Assembly: GCF_921293095.1 (NCBI RefSeq)
Contig: NC_060251.1
Location: 65,055,585-65,119,584 of the forward strand
Direction of reading: 5' to 3'
Source of the DNA: Ischnura elegans
Taxonomy: Eukaryota > Arthropoda > Insecta > Odonata > Coenagrionidae
Length of the DNA stretch: 64,000 nucleotides
Shown piece by piece: positions 1-11,079 of this stretch (positions are counted from its first letter, which is position 1; every line of letters starts with the position of its first letter). The position numbers were made by a program, and so were the translations under genes. The notes below the pieces were generated by a model, which saw nothing but the letters and a program-made list of their open reading frames with translations, was not told the origin of the DNA and searched no databases.

Positions 1-488
1 CCGATATTTTGCCACGCGCGCCCTCTCGCAGATGGCGCTGCCATCGGACGTCCGTGAATTAATTACCGCGCGAGGGAAGAGTCGAGGCCGCACGTGGGAA
101 GAGTGACTCGCGTGAGACGACGCGGCGGGTGCGAATATGAACTCCGCAAAAGGACGACAGCTGGACCCGGGACTCAGGGCTGCTCCCCCCGCCCCTCTGT
201 GGGAGAGATGCGCGGTGGCAGATAAGACCACGAGGGTCAGCTCGTGAGTGCCGTCCTAGCGGAACGAACCTACCTACAGCCAATTTACGTGGTCATCATT
301 AAAGAATAGTGAGGTTTCGAACATGGTCTAAATGGGAAAAGAATAACTTGCTGTTTATGTTTTTTTTCGACTTTGTCGTGAAACAGTTCTTTACGAAATT
401 AATAAATTTTAATATGTGCGCCCTCATCGCTCGACACAAGAGTGACGTGAGTTTCACTCATTCAGGTAATGTGCCCTAATCGATAGCA
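1..488. other. Gene-free left edge
   Basis: The first 300 bases are GC- and CpG-rich and the rest is AT-rich. The only open frames are short, lack family resemblance and have no splice context. No gene or RNA could be supported. Confidence 0.5.
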
Positions 489-603
489 CCACTGCACTTA
501 AATGCTCAACAATCGCTCACCGAATCAAATCCGCTCATACTAATAGGGCTACTAGATGAGCGGGTTTGATTCGGTGGGCGTTTGTTGAGCGTTTATGCAG
601 TGG
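489..603. repeat. Imperfect hairpin, MITE-like
   Basis: The left arm (489-538) and right arm (556-603) are inverted copies of each other with a few mismatches, separated by a 17-base spacer. Weaker complementarity appears to continue outward on both sides. A compact foldback of this size is typical of a MITE or the core of a foldback element. No target duplication was resolved, so the family is unknown. Confidence 0.6.
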
Positions 604-1464
604 AGGCATCGAGTATTTGACACTCGTATTGGCAGCACTCTTGCATAAATTCAGTGGAAGTATCGTAGTCTATCAGGAGAAGTCATAAAGGACACATCAT
701 CGTCAACCAGCTGAGACTTTGACACCGTACACTGGCCCAATCCCGCCAAATACCGCTGAGAAAGTTCCTATTCTATGTGGTGAGTGCGACTGTCCTCTTA
801 TCGTGCAGTATCTCCTGAGGGAGTGTGAAAACTATCGCCGCGGCAATAGTTGTCACACGGCTCGCCGTGCATGCAATAGAATGAGTGAAATTCACTTTAG
901 GGTTTCAGATTCTAATCAAAATTTCTGTGCGGTTCTACATTCGCCTAACTAAAACCACATGATCGTTTTGCGAAAAACATGTTTAATGCAATTAATGCGC
1001 ATTTTAATGTTATCATATACTTGGAAGAAAAAAGTGCCTTCAGTAATATAATTAGGCACAGTTATCCCTCCACCACAGATTCTCTTAGTCAGATTTTAGG
1101 GCTATTTTTAAAGGTAAGACTATTTTGTATTACTAAATATTAAACATTTGATATTATGGCAAAAATGGTGAATGTTAAATGCTTAAAAAATTTGTTAGTT
1201 AACTTTTCTAAAATAATCCATCTCAGAGTCGGCCAAAATATTATTCTATAAGCTTGACAGTTAGGCCTTTCTATTCCAAAATTAAAATTTAGTGGTAACT
1301 CAAATTGTTTTTCGTAATATTCAAACCTTCTCATCTCTCTGATATTATATTCCTCGTATTTCATATCTCGTTGCTTCAGTCATGTCTTTCCTCTGTAGAA
1401 ACTCTGGGACCCATAACTTGTCAAATGAACGATTCACACGATAATTAATTCATAATAATATAAC
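604..1464. other. No gene seen
   Basis: AT-rich sequence. A short palindromic stretch near 823-858 (arms around a CCGCGG core) is the only structure noted. No coding exon was recognised. Confidence 0.45.
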
Positions 1465-1763
1465 TTTATTCCATTTACATTCAAAAATATTACATTAGAA
1501 AACACTTGAATAATTATGGAATATATAGGTACCCCTTATTGAATAGTAATGGGGCTACTATCTTAAAATTTTTACATAGGTCTGGTGCTAGAACACATGA
1601 GAAGTAAATTTATTTCTTTGCATTCAGTTACTTGTTATCTTGCCGATTGCATTCATTATTACAATATGATATTTCAAATATTTACACAAGGATAACTATC
1701 TTTCTTATATAAACGCATAATTACATACATAGAATATACTATATACCTTTTACTGTAAACTTT

Positions 1764-2278
1764 TTAAGCCACCTTTCTTAGTAGAAACTCTACTTCCTCA
1801 TACCTCATAAGCCATCTTTTTACAGCGAATGCAAATCCCCATGTTTTTTCCGAGTTTGCCACATTACTTGGCAACATACTAAATAATTTAGGCCCTAAGT
1901 ATTTGTATGACTGTCGATAAATTTCAGTCGTCGGCCTAGGTATATGGAAGTTTCTCCAAGATCTTATTTCATAAGTTTGTGGCCTGGCCTTTTCACCACT
2001 ACGGTTATAGAAAGCTCTAAGGACTTTATAAATAAATAGATGCCTTAGTGGGAGGATATCTAATTTTTTGAAAAGAGGAAATGAGTGTCTTTTCCTATAC
2101 GATCGCGTTATAATCCTGATAACTCTTTTTTGCGCCACTATCAATGGTTTAATGTTGATAAAATATGCTCCACCCCAGCAGGCTATTCCGTATTGCAATC
2201 TTGAATTAACGAGAGCATAATATACCATTTTTAACACTCGATTCAGGGCATATGTATCTGAGGAAGTAGAATTTTCTT
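1764..2278 (-). pseudogene. C-terminal part of the outer LINE reverse transcriptase
   Basis: This frame holds a LINE post-RT region with the signature RLQYGIACWGG, followed by a stretch rich in basic and aromatic residues up to the stop near 1764. It continues the RT fragment at 4099-4721 across the RTE insertion. After the target duplication the outer reading frame runs for about ten codons and then needs one frameshift to enter this segment. The open frame extends to 2330, but bases beyond 2278 belong to the inserted RTE element, so the apparent N-terminus is a chimera. Confidence 0.75.
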
Positions 2279-2302
2279 CATCATCATCACTGGTCAACAA
2301 TC

Positions 2303-4075
2303 CTACGATTTGTTTGACGCAGCTCTCCACTCAGTTCTCCTATCAGCTAATCTTTTCACTCTTACGTATTTCTTCTCTTTCACATCTCTCTTTACTTGTT
2401 CCATATATTTTGTTCGAGGTCTTCCTTTTCCATTCTTGCCTTCCACCTGTCCTTCGACGATTGTCTTCATCAGGCCATCATGTCTCAAGATGTGGCCTAT
2501 AAGGTTGTTCCGTCTTCTTATTAAGGTTTTCATGAGGCTTCTCTTCTCTCCTACCCTTCTTAGGACTTCCTCGTTACTAACTCGGTCGATCCATTTGATT
2601 TTCATCATTCTTCTGTAGCACCACATTTCAAAGGCCTCTATCCTTGCTTTCTCCGCTGCGGTCATTGTCCATGCCTCACTTCCGTATAGGAGCATACTCC
2701 AGATGTAGGTTCTTATAAATTGTTTCTTTACATCCATATTTAAGTTTCCCGCTGTAAGCAGGTCTCTCTTTTGGTGGAATGCTCTCTTCGCCTGGGCTAT
2801 TCTGCTGATAATTTCTTTCTTGCTTCTCCCGTCACTAGTTATCTTGCTTCCCAAATAACAGAATTCATCCACTTCTATCAGTTTTTGCCTCCCTATTTTA
2901 ATGTTGGTCTTGACTTCTTCTCTTCTGCTGCATACTATGATCTTGGTTTTCTTCGTGCTTATTTTCAGTTGATATCTACTCATTACCCTACCCATATTAA
3001 TCAGAATATTTTTCAAATCCTTCTCTGTTTCTGCTATAACGGCTATGTCATCGGCAAATCTTAGCATGCTTATTTTTTCTCCATGGATATTCACTCCCAA
3101 TGCCTTTTCTTTGATTTCCTTAATGGCTTTTTCAATGTAAACGTTGAAAATTACGGGTGACAATGTACAGCCTTGTCGCACTCCTTTCTTAATTCTTGCT
3201 TCTTCACAGCTGGGCCCTGATTTTATCACGGCTACTTGGTTTTTGTATAAACTGTGGATGATTCTTCTGTCATTATAAAGAACCCCAATTTCCTTTAGGA
3301 TTCCAAGCATTGTGCTCCAAGCCACGTTATCAAATGCTTTCTCTAAGTCCACAAACGCAACGAATGTTGGCTTGTTCTTTTCCATTCTCTTTTCTATGAG
3401 CAGTCTTAGGGCCAATATTGCTTCCCTCGTGCCTTTGTTTTTTCTGAATCCAAATTGGTCCTCATCCAAGTACTCTTCTGCTTTTCGTTCTATTCTTCTA
3501 TAGATGATCCTTGTCAGTATCTTTGATGCATGTGTAGTAAGGCTTATGGTCCTAAAATCTTCGCACTTCTCCGCTCGTTTCTTCTTAGGAATAGGGATTA
3601 TAATGTTCCTCTCGAAATCCTTTGGTATCTCACCTGTCGTATACATTTCACTAATGATTTTGTATAGCTGGTTCAACGTCTTCTCTCCTGAATTTTTTAT
3701 TAGTTCTGCAGGAATGTCATCAATGCCCGACGCTTTATTTATCCTGAGGTCTCTTACAGCCGCATCAAATTCCGATCTTAAAATTGGGGCTCCCATGTCA
3801 TCGGCATCCACTTCCCTCTCGTTTTCGATAGAATTCGTTCTGAGGCGACTTCCTTTGCACAAATCTTCCAGATATTCCTTCCATCTCTTCCCTTTTTCTT
3901 CGTTTTCAATCAATAGTTCTCCGTTTTTGTCCCTAAGGGTATTACATCTTACGCCCCTTTCCTTAAAGTGGTTCCTCACTATCCTATAAGCGGCCTCTAC
4001 TTTTCCATGTTTAAGATTGTTTACACGTCTTCGCAAATGCTTTTCATCCACGAGGGCCTTGCAACGGAATTGCAA
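2303..4075 (-). CDS. RTE/BovB-type reverse transcriptase, uninterrupted
   Basis: A 590-residue frame with no stop codons. In order it shows an RT finger region (DDIPAELIKNSGEKTLNQLY), QFGFRKNKGTREA, the palm Asp in FVDLEKAFDNV, RQGCTLSPVIFNVYIE, the catalytic RFADDIAVIAE with both Asp residues, and a C-terminal RTE-type domain with YGSEAWTMT and VSNEEVLRRVGEKRSL. The upstream endonuclease domain of a complete RTE ORF is missing and no good native start exists, so this is a truncated polyprotein. Its intact frame inside an otherwise decayed host element points to a recent insertion. Expression is unlikely because the promoter end is lost. Confidence 0.88.
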   Translation of the reverse strand: MQFRCKALVDEKHLRRRVNNLKHGKVEAAYRIVRNHFKERGVRCNTLRDKNGELLIENEEKGKRWKEYLEDLCKGSRLRTNSIENEREVDADDMGAPILRSEFDAAVRDLRINKASGIDDIPAELIKNSGEKTLNQLYKIISEMYTTGEIPKDFERNIIIPIPKKKRAEKCEDFRTISLTTHASKILTRIIYRRIERKAEEYLDEDQFGFRKNKGTREAILALRLLIEKRMEKNKPTFVAFVDLEKAFDNVAWSTMLGILKEIGVLYNDRRIIHSLYKNQVAVIKSGPSCEEARIKKGVRQGCTLSPVIFNVYIEKAIKEIKEKALGVNIHGEKISMLRFADDIAVIAETEKDLKNILINMGRVMSRYQLKISTKKTKIIVCSRREEVKTNIKIGRQKLIEVDEFCYLGSKITSDGRSKKEIISRIAQAKRAFHQKRDLLTAGNLNMDVKKQFIRTYIWSMLLYGSEAWTMTAAEKARIEAFEMWCYRRMMKIKWIDRVSNEEVLRRVGEKRSLMKTLIRRRNNLIGHILRHDGLMKTIVEGQVEGKNGKGRPRTKYMEQVKRDVKEKKYVRVKRLADRRTEWRAASNKS

Positions 4076-4089
4076 GGCCCTCGTGGATG
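4045..4089. repeat. 20-bp perfect palindrome at the RTE 5' junction
   Basis: Arms 4045-4064 and 4070-4089 are perfect inverted copies of 20 bases with a 5-base loop (CGGAA). The inner arm is native RTE coding sequence. The outer arm is an extra inverted copy, followed by nine bases before the target duplication at 4099. This fits a cDNA end that folded back or switched template during insertion. Confidence 0.85.
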
Positions 4090-4098
4090 TTCGCTTGC

Positions 4099-4721
4099 AA
4101 TTTTCTTACAACGGAAATAATTTCTGATTTTAATTTATTTATGTGAGACTTCCATTTACAATTTTGGTCAAAGTATGTGCCTAAATATTTTATGTGACTA
4201 ACCTGTTCGATCAAAATACATATGTCACAGGAAGTAACATTATCTTTTATACAATTTGCACATTGATAGTATAGTTTATTTTTGTTTGAGATAGATTTAC
4301 TCATGCTAAACATAATATATTTCGTTTTTTCACTTAACAACATGTAATTAGCCGAAAACCACATATTGAGTGTTAAAAGATCACTTTGTATGTGTTCATA
4401 TATATCATCAACACTATTAACAGAATAACTTAGTGCAGTGTCCTCTGCGAATGACGTTAATTGGCCTTTAAACCTGCCTGCACATAAGTTGTTTATATAT
4501 ATTAAAAATAGTATGGGTCCCAACACAGAACCCTGTGGTACACCACAGGTGAGTCGGATCTTTTCACTGTAGCAATTTTTGAGACGCACACATTGATATC
4601 GATCACAAAGATAACTTTGAAACCAATCATATGCGGTTCCACGTATACCCGCTTCCCATAATCGATTCATTAGTATTTTATGATTAATGGAGTCGAAGAC
4701 TTTGGTAATGTCTACAAACAA
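4099..4721 (-). pseudogene. Palm region of the outer LINE reverse transcriptase, active site altered
   Basis: Reading on the minus strand gives VDITKVFDSINHKIL (motif A), CGVPQGSVLGPILFLIYIN (motif B region) and a motif C reading FAEDTALSY. Non-LTR reverse transcriptases normally have F/YADD here, so the first catalytic Asp has become Glu. The segment stops at the RTE insertion and its continuation is at 1764-2278. There is a break from the upstream part near 4721-4741. The element is therefore inactive by both active-site change and interruption. Confidence 0.8.
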
Positions 4722-4740
4722 GCCAGCAACTCTACAGTTC

Positions 4741-5536
4741 TTATTCAGTCCGTCGTTCAGCTCTGAACAGAATTTTAATACTTAATACATCTTCTGTACT
4801 CTTACCACTCATAAATACAAATGGTTTTTTATTGAAAAAACTATGCTGATTTAGAAATTTAAGAAGTCTGACTTTAACAAATTTTTCTACTATTTTAGCA
4901 AATACAGATAATAAGGATATTGGTCTGTAATTATTCACGTTCATTTTATCACCTTTTTTTAAAAATTGGTATCACTATTGCAGTTTTTAATTGTTTAGGA
5001 AATATCCCAGTATACATACTTAGATTAACAATATGGGCAAGGACCTCCGAAATATTTGCATTAACTGCTTTAATAACTTGTGCAGAAATATTATCAACAC
5101 CTTTAGAGTTTTTGGACTTTAATTCCTTAATAATGCTACTTATTTCTTTCGCATCAGTAGGAACAAAAAGCAGTGAGTCAATTGAATTGGAGGTTGGAAA
5201 CATTTCTTTGTATGTAATCGTATTACTTTCAAAATAATTGTTCTGGGTCAATGCTTGAATTACGTTACCATAATGGGAACTAAATTCGTTTACGATGTCC
5301 TGGCACTCAGTGACAACGATACCATTACTAGTTCTAATTTTTACATAATTCTCATTTCCTTGCTTTCCCCCCGTGAGTGAATCTAAAATGCGCCATTGAG
5401 CAGCTGTATTATTGACATTACTATCAAAAAGGTCCCTGCAATACTTTTCTTGGTGCTTTTTAATATCATATTCTAATCTTTGTTTGTACGATTCGTAGTA
5501 CCTATTTAGCTTTTCATTTTCCGGGTGTTTCCTCAT
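4741..5536 (-). pseudogene. Outer LINE linker and RT N-terminal part
   Basis: Two adjacent minus-strand frames (4949-5536 and 4741-4944) together hold the region before the RT palm. They include the short-chain KGVDNISAQVIK segment, IFPKQLKTAIVIPIFKK and NNYRPISLLSVFAKIVEKF, which is the conserved RPISLL motif. A frameshift near 4945 separates them. The order and spacing match a LINE ORF2 read in the same direction as the neighbouring fragments. Confidence 0.8.
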
Positions 5537-6541
5537 TTTTTATACAGAAAATTTCGCCTAGAAATTCTCCCGCACAAAGCGTAAGTCATCCATGGCTTTT
5601 TCATCCCTCCCGATCTGTTACTGTCTGAGACATATTCAGCTTTTTCAATGCAGCATTTCAATTTATTTATAAATATTGCATAGGCTTCATTGACATTTTG
5701 TTGTGAATAAAGATCATTCCAGTCGCATCTTTGCAAACTATTATTTAGATAGTTATAGTTTATCCGGCGATGACTTCGATAAACTCGTTCGTATATGTTA
5801 ATGGGTACATTAATATTTAAATTACATGATACAGCATGATGGTCTGTTAAATCCCAATCGTCCGCTCTTCCCTCATACTTATAGTTATCTCTACTTCTGC
5901 AAAAAATATGATCTATACATGTATTACCCGTTTTGCTAATTCTAGTTGGAACTCGAATAAGCTGGTCCAGTCCATGACTAGCCATAAGGGTTTGATATTC
6001 AAAGGAAATATCGTTGGATTGTAATATGCATAAATTAATATCGCCAATTACAATTTAATTCCTCTCTCGAGAGATGTTTAGTACATTCTCCAGTTCACTC
6101 AAAAATGTTCAACAGGGTTAAAATTAAGTCTATATACACCAATAATGCTTATCCAAGAAGAAATATTTATCCCTACTGATATTTTAACCATATCAGCAAA
6201 GTTTTTAATTCACCCAAATCAACAAAAAAACACCCATAAGTATCTGCTACATATGCAATAATTCCTCCAGCCCTGTAGTTGTTATTACACACATCAAAAC
6301 TTCGATAGCCAGTTACTTGATACATAGATACTTCCGTGTCATTAACCCAAATTTCTGTCAAAACTATTACAGCGGGTTTTATATCGAGATTAACTAGTTG
6401 AAATACAAATTTATCAAAATTAGCTCTTAGACTTCTAATATTTTGGTGCAAGACAAAGAACCTGCCACCATTAAATCCACGATCATTAACAGTACTCTGC
6501 ATTTTGTTTGTAAAGATAGGTAGAAGACTTACATAACTCAA
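5533..6541 (-). pseudogene. Outer LINE AP-type endonuclease, broken
   Basis: The minus-strand segment 6173-6541 carries the endonuclease start (LHQNIRSLRANFDKF, IVLTEIWV, RAGGIIAYV). The segment 5533-5985 carries its end (TCIDHIF and DLTDHHAVSCNL, where Asp and His are part of the catalytic site). The stretch between (5986-6172) still reads as endonuclease with stops or shifts, including a GDIN motif. This is the typical apurinic-like endonuclease that nicks target DNA in LINEs. It is decayed here. Confidence 0.75.
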
Positions 6542-8384
6542 TCACAGAATGCTTACTTAAATAATTCACTAACTCAAACAAATGTTTGGAATAAATAAGT
6601 AAATGAATTTCACATAGACCTTGATCGATGGCGCAAGGCTCTATAGCCCATGTGATAGGCAACAGTTAGATACAATGAGATAATCCGTTTACCCTTACGC
6701 GGGTAGTATATAGAAGCTCGATATATTACAACGTTACACCACTTTCACTACACCAAAGATAATAATAGCTTATAATAAGGCTCATAACGCACACTTTTCT
6801 AAGCCTTTCACAAAATCTCTATTACTTACTTCTTGGACCCTATGTCGCTACCTATTGACCTCACTTTTCTATCGCGCAGCGTTCCGGCTTCCGCTTCAGA
6901 AGTGTATACCTACGTACGTCTGATGAGAAGTTTCGCCGAAATTCTCTGAGACTAAAGCACTGCATGAAGCAAGTTTATATGTACGCTGTCACGCGCACGG
7001 GTGCAAAGTTATATGCACCAAGTTCATTACCCGAGTCTTCCGATTATTGCCGGTCAGGTAATTTGTCGTCTATGATATTTGGTGTCGCCGGATAGCGACG
7101 AAGTATGGTTTATTTCTCCGACAGTGGCTTAGTAAGCACGACTTCCGACAGAGGTACCAAGAAGTGGATTTGTGAAATCCACCTTGTTCGGTAAAGCCAT
7201 CCTGAAGTTCGATATGAGAATATGGCTTGGTGGTGCAATTTACTACCAAGCCGGATCGGCAATCGGGAGACACGGGTTCGAATCCCAGGTAAGCCAAATA
7301 GTTTTTTTTAAACCAAATAGTAAGCCAACGTCATTTTGCTATGCGTGATTTTACACTTTCCCGGCGAACAGAATATTTAAACTTTTCTCGGATTTCCGCG
7401 CGGGTAAGATATTTGAAGAGCGCCAACGTTTTGGGTCCCAACTCGTCACCCATTCTCAAGGCTACAGAAACGTCGGCGCTGTTCGTATATCTTAGTCGCG
7501 CGAAAACCCAAGAAAAGTTTAATTATGTCACACTTGCTGTATATATCTTTGAGATTAACCTATTGCCAACGGCAACTGGTGTGAGACCGCTTTGATGTCC
7601 AGTGAGAATGATAGGGGAAGAAACTCCTATGTGAGCATATCGTCCGCTGATGATCTCAGCTAAAGGTGATCTATATCCTTGCCAAGTGCAGATTAACCTC
7701 GAAGCAAACAGCCGAAGAAATTAGCAGAGTGACGACTGAATGAGAGCCCGCCAAAGCTTAGAAGTGATATATATCTATCCCATCTTAACTATTCAAGCAT
7801 ACGGGCGTGATTTTCCTTTCCTTTGGTATTAGGTACCCATGCGAGGCCTAGTGGACCCTGGCCTCATAGAATACTATCGGACTCTGTCCTTGCCCGCATC
7901 GTAAGCTCCATCACTTATTTAGATAAAATTGATACGATGAAGTGCTTTCACGCAGTTCGCCACGCGAGAACACATTACACATTCATTCCATATTCCCCGG
8001 CCACCTAGAATCCTAGCGATTTTTATGCTTACTTACTTTTTCATAGGGGTACGGAGAAGAGTGCAAGTCGAGATGTTCGAAGCAAAAGACTTTTCTGGGA
8101 CATTAGCCCCTCCCTTTGCAATTTCCTTCTGCTTCATTCAGTTATTTCCAACTATGTAGGGCCGCTCAATCTAAAATATGCGGTCATCCCTACCCTCTAA
8201 ATATAATGTTAAGCGGCGCGATTCGTAAAAAAACCGTCGCGAGCGAACAAGAAGCGTTGTACAGCTTTTACATGAATTACGCTGGGAGTCGATGGACACT
8301 GGAGGGCCTCGTGCTAGGCTTAGATTGCTTGAGTAATTCTGAACAGATATCCCTACAAGTGAATCTTGAGAACAACATCTAAGA
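6542..8384. other. No gene seen; one tRNA-like element inside
   Basis: No coding exon was recognised. Apart from the tRNA-like B-box element near 7215-7300, the interval holds only short open frames of no recognisable family. Confidence 0.45.
7215..7300 (+). repeat. tRNA-like element, possible SINE head
   Basis: A perfect RNA polymerase III B box, GGTTCGAATCC, occurs at about 7275-7285, preceded at suitable distance by a GC-containing segment that could be an A box. The region does not fold as a convincing cloverleaf and lacks a clear anticodon arm. It is therefore more likely a tRNA-derived SINE or tRNA pseudogene than a working tRNA. Confidence 0.4.
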
Positions 8385-8480
8385 ACCGCACTGTATTTCC
8401 ATGTCCGGCGGAAACGATAAATAAGAGAGATACTTAACAGATTAGGTATCAGAATTTTTTCCTGCGTTCTAATAAGGATG
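8385..8480 (+). mobile_element. LINE 3' coding tail fragment
   Basis: This stretch resembles 40660-40770: both contain a TTTCCA-GTCCG-AAACGATAAAT-AAGAG core. Translation of this copy includes RYQNFFLRSNKD, the degraded form of the F-F-P-R-[ST]-I-x-[DE]-W motif that ends many CR1/L2-like ORF2 proteins. It is a short dead fragment. Confidence 0.5.
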
Positions 8481-9804
8481 TGTAAAAACGCTAGGGTGAA
8501 CTAAGGCGGTCAAATTTCTCACAACGCACACCATTTGTTTGTATTCCGTCGCAGGTTTACGGCGAAAGGTGTTCTAATATCTTTCGCCACACGCGTAGTG
8601 AGACGATTTACGGTACACTGTGTAGATGTTCCCAATCCGTTGTAACCTTTACATGAGGCCCTGCCCATGAGGAATTCAACGGTAAGAGCATTTATACCAA
8701 CACAACGTGTCAAAAAAGACCAGGAAATTGAGTGTCCCATCGTTCTCGACTTCAGCTCAAAGACAAAATAAATTAAATGCAAGAGAGCGGAGTTATCCAA
8801 CTGATGTATATATCAGTGCATAGTTAATTTTTCAATTTGATCCCTTGCATTCCTTTTCTCTTTACCCAATACCATAACTTGTTCACTGATTGGTACGGCC
8901 TCGAGGAATTAATTTTATTCAATCATCATATCATTGGATATACCTAGAATGGCATATGACCCTTAGATTATTCCGGTATCTTTGAACATATGTACACATG
9001 ACTTTCAAGATCCCGAATTTGTTGCTTATCTAATTTGACGAGAGAAGTAGCTGCGTATTAGCCAGCGGCGTAACTTTACGTTACCAAACGAATGTGCTCG
9101 TAAAGTGCAAACACTATGGAGAGGAAAAATCATATTTCTTATCCGAGAATCGAGTATGGGTCTCCTCAATTCGCGCCCTATCTCATTAATCTTGTTTATC
9201 CCGAGGACCCCTCCCGATTCTCTCACGGGCCACTGTCGGCTAGGTGCCGTTCACTGTGTCTACGACCCTGTGGGAGGTTGAGAACCTGAGATGCAACATC
9301 GAAAGGGTTGCATGGAGTGTCCTAGCTAGTGATGGGGTTGCATTCAGGGTGAAAGGGCTCCCCGTGTGTCTTTGACTCTTATGGGTGCGACGCCCCTTCA
9401 CTTAGCTGAGGCGCGAAGGCAACAATGCCAGGAGGAGCGATAAATAGATAGTTATCTGAATATCAAAAGATCGACGGATGGGGGAACGGGAATACGCCCG
9501 AAAGGAAATCAGAGCCTGTTAATTTATAGGCCGCGGAGGCGTTCTTCAGTGCGGTCGATAGATGAATTCATCGATGGCCCTCTTGGAAAATCCCTACAAT
9601 ATCATTCTCCTTGTCGTTACTAAAGAAACGTATCGCTCCCGCTCGATTGGGAGTTTTTTTTTTCTTTTTTCGTGCCTTACTGCTATGGCTCCTTGATTTT
9701 CGCTTTTAAATTTTTCGCGATTTTATTTAAATTTTCAGTTTTCACGTGAATTTTTATCTTTTGGCTTTTTTTTTTACGATTTTTCCATAATTTTGAAAGG
9801 ATTT
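8481..9804. other. No gene seen
   Basis: Mixed-composition intergenic DNA with a T-rich stretch near 9640-9780 just before the SINE. Short open frames here lack family resemblance. Confidence 0.45.
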
Positions 9805-9985
9805 TCGGTGCTTCGGTGGCGGCGGGGTGAAGGCCTCGCCTGCCAAACAGGAGGTCGCGGGTTCGAGTCCCGCCTGGGTAAGTTAACCCTATCCAGCGCA
9901 AGGTTGTATGTGCACGTTGTTAACCCCGATGCGAAAGCCCATATAGAGCTTTTTTCGTTGGTATGGAAATAAATAAAATAAATTT
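9805..9985 (+). mobile_element. tRNA-derived SINE, copy 1
   Basis: The head reads as a tRNA-like promoter: an A-box-like GGTGGCGGCGGGG segment, then the B box GGTTCGAGTCC at about 9860-9870. The body contains GTTGTATGTGCACGTTGTTAAC. The tail runs through GGTATGGAAATAAATAAAA. Head, body and tail all recur in the copy at 49348-49540, and the head recurs at 21431. This defines a dispersed family transcribed by polymerase III and mobilised by a LINE. Confidence 0.75.
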
Positions 9986-11079
9986 ATCTACCTTTTAAAT
10001 TTCAAAACACCACAAAGTGCTTTTGTTTTTTTTTACCGAGGCCGCCATTGAAGCTCAAGTCGCATATTTTAACCACGGATTCTCGACGACGCTGAATTAC
10101 CTCATCCCAAAACCTCCCATTCAAAGCGTTATCATCGACACCGCTACGCCGCCAATTATAAGTTAATTTTCTCTACCCACTAAACATTGCTTGTTCCGAC
10201 AAGTGGCGTGAAGTAGAGCTCGCAAAGCGGCCTTTAGTGCATGTATGTATGTTGGAGACTCGGAGGAGTCATCGCTAGCCCTCAATGCGCAATGGAGCTG
10301 GCCGCCACGTAAACTTACCTGAATCCGTGAGCGACCCGTTACGGCACCCAGGTATGGCTTTCATTCTTGATAGCAACACACCCCTAGCACAACGGATTGC
10401 GTCAGTAGCAATGAGCGCTCAGGCAAGAAGAGGCGTCAAAGAATCCGCCGAAAAATGACTCCACACTCGTAACTAACGCGTTCAGGGCCGTGGCTACTGC
10501 TGTTACACTCTGGGAGAACACAACTCCTGAATACGTCCGAAAAAGGTGGTATGAGGTCATATTTGGAATCAAATGCACACATGCTGCGATATATTTCTTC
10601 GAAGATCAAGTATTTTAATTCGTTATTCAAACGAGTTTTTCAAGATGACCGTCGTGCACTATGATTTCCGAATTTCATTTTCCGGAAGTCATCCGTCGTC
10701 TGAAATTCATTTGCGGGAATATCTTGATTTTTGTTAACTATCAAGAGGTCAACATGTGGGTTAAAAGTGAAATTCATATCGCCAAGTGTCTTTTTTTGCC
10801 TCTTGGGATGCCGAAATTCGTTTACGTATTTACTCGTGTTGACAAGTGTACTGGGAGGGATTTAATGTGTTTGGCGGACTAAACCAAATTATCATGGGCA
10901 ATTCTGCAATGAAGGAATTGACTGGATTTGCAAAGATTCCTGCCAGAGGCAGTTAGCCACAGCTCTGCTCAAAAGCAAGAGAGTGTCCCAAGAACACGGC
11001 ACGTAGCAAACGCGACACGAACCTAGCCATCGGCACGACAGGTTTCACTCAAAAAATCAAAGAAAATCAATCTAGATAA
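9986..11079. other. No gene seen
   Basis: No coding exon, RNA gene or repeat could be supported here. Confidence 0.4.

Larger units (their letters stand above)
2279..4098 (-). mobile_element. 5'-truncated RTE/BovB-type LINE nested in the outer LINE
   Basis: The insert is flanked by a 9-bp direct repeat, AATTTTCTT, at 2270-2278 and 4099-4107, the expected target-site duplication of target-primed reverse transcription. Its 3' end (low coordinates, minus strand) finishes in a short GATGATGATGA-like run, as RTE elements do. It encodes RT but no endonuclease, so the 5' part was lost at insertion. The 5' junction carries a 20-bp inverted duplication (4045-4089). A second fragment of the same family lies at 27643-27860. 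Confidence 0.85.
1465..6541 (-). mobile_element. Decayed non-LTR retrotransposon (Jockey/CR1 group), interrupted by an RTE insertion
   Basis: Read on the minus strand, fragments follow the order of a LINE ORF2: AP-type endonuclease (6541 down to 5533), reverse transcriptase fingers and palm (5536 to 4099), then the RT C-terminal region (2278 to 1764). A minus-strand AATAAA lies near 1465-1470. The coding parts on either side of the RTE insertion join at the target duplication, which shows that the outer element is older. It carries frameshifts and a changed RT active site, so it is dead. The 5' end was not resolved and may lie beyond 6541. Clade assignment (Jockey versus CR1) rests on motif style only. 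Confidence 0.8.

Noticed and set aside
2310-3989. Several + strand open frames of 60-161 residues
   Set aside because: They are antisense to the intact RTE reverse transcriptase frame and carry no domain.
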